Positions 29,534-29,575 of a stretch of DNA of 29,575 bases are shown one piece after another; position 1 is the stretch's first letter, and each line of letters opens with the position of its first letter. Source of the stretch: a virus. The stretch covers positions 1 through 29,575 of IMG/VR virus record IMGVR_UViG_3300042914_000877. One strand, given 5' to 3'. The notes beneath the pieces are model-generated. The model worked only from the letters and a program-made list of their open reading frames with translations. It ran no database searches and was not told where the DNA came from. Made by a program: the position numbers and the translations under genes.

Positions 29534-29575
29534 ATGAAATCATATAAACCATCTGTAATAAGGGCCGTTAAATCG
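29534..29575 (+). CDS. Start of a further rightward gene (truncated by window)
   Basis: An open frame of 14 codons (MKSYKPSVIRAVKS) runs to the right edge. It follows an AT-rich stretch without a Shine-Dalgarno sequence, as is usual here. Too short to identify; it may be the next gene of the replication operon. Confidence 0.4.
   Translation, partial: MKSYKPSVIRAVKS

Overview
The window is part of the genome of a tailed double-stranded DNA phage, most likely short-tailed (podovirus-like). It has a complete head-morphogenesis set: large terminase, an 825-residue portal, scaffold, major capsid protein and a candidate decoration protein. It also has several tail proteins and fibres, a four-gene lysis cassette and a small replication module. 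No tape-measure, sheath or tail-tube gene is visible, and no integrase, DNA polymerase or RNA polymerase. I cannot name the host. The promoters I can see are TTGACA-type sigma-70 promoters with 16-bp spacers, which argues against Bacteroidota. Most start codons lack a Shine-Dalgarno sequence and sit in a TAATATG-like context, and several first genes of operons start only about 9-10 nt after the -10 box.

Layout. Positions 1-18198 are read leftwards. From the divergent promoter region near 18.2 kb the order is a small Cys-containing protein, portal, a small protein and scaffold, then a strong terminator (13.74 kb). Next come a new promoter and a roughly 200-nt structured leader, followed by major capsid protein, decoration candidate, two small structural proteins, collagen-like fibre 1 with a small acidic partner, the lysis cassette (spanin-like membrane protein, lipoprotein, holin, amidase), a fibre tip, a tail fibre, a large tail protein, a small fibre-like protein, a connector candidate, a cupin-like protein and an Ala/Gly-rich virion protein that runs off the left edge. 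The large terminase (18.27-20.08 kb) is read rightwards. A second leftward block (23.5-20.1 kb) holds an XRE-type regulator, an HNH endonuclease, a small protein, collagen-like fibre 2 and a second small acidic partner.

Rightward from 23.56 kb are an unknown protein, a glycosyltransferase / FkbM methyltransferase / glycosyltransferase cassette and a zinc-ribbon protein. A promoter with a folded leader then precedes a winged-helix replication initiator, DnaB-type helicase, a small protein, a PD-(D/E)XK nuclease and a small basic protein. The initiator gene carries two palindromic 23-bp iterons in its linker region, the arrangement of the lambda O gene/origin.

The most striking signal is a palindrome, TATCGNNNNCGATA (best form TTATCGTTAACGATAA), present 11 times at intervals of mostly 2-4 kb across both transcription directions and in both coding and non-coding DNA. 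It looks like a phage-wide binding site (stoperator-, parS- or modification-like). Other candidates for undescribed biology are the structured major-capsid leader RNA, the face-to-face promoters at the XRE gene, and the possible use of the glycosyl/methyl-transferase cassette to decorate the Thr-rich collagen-like fibres.
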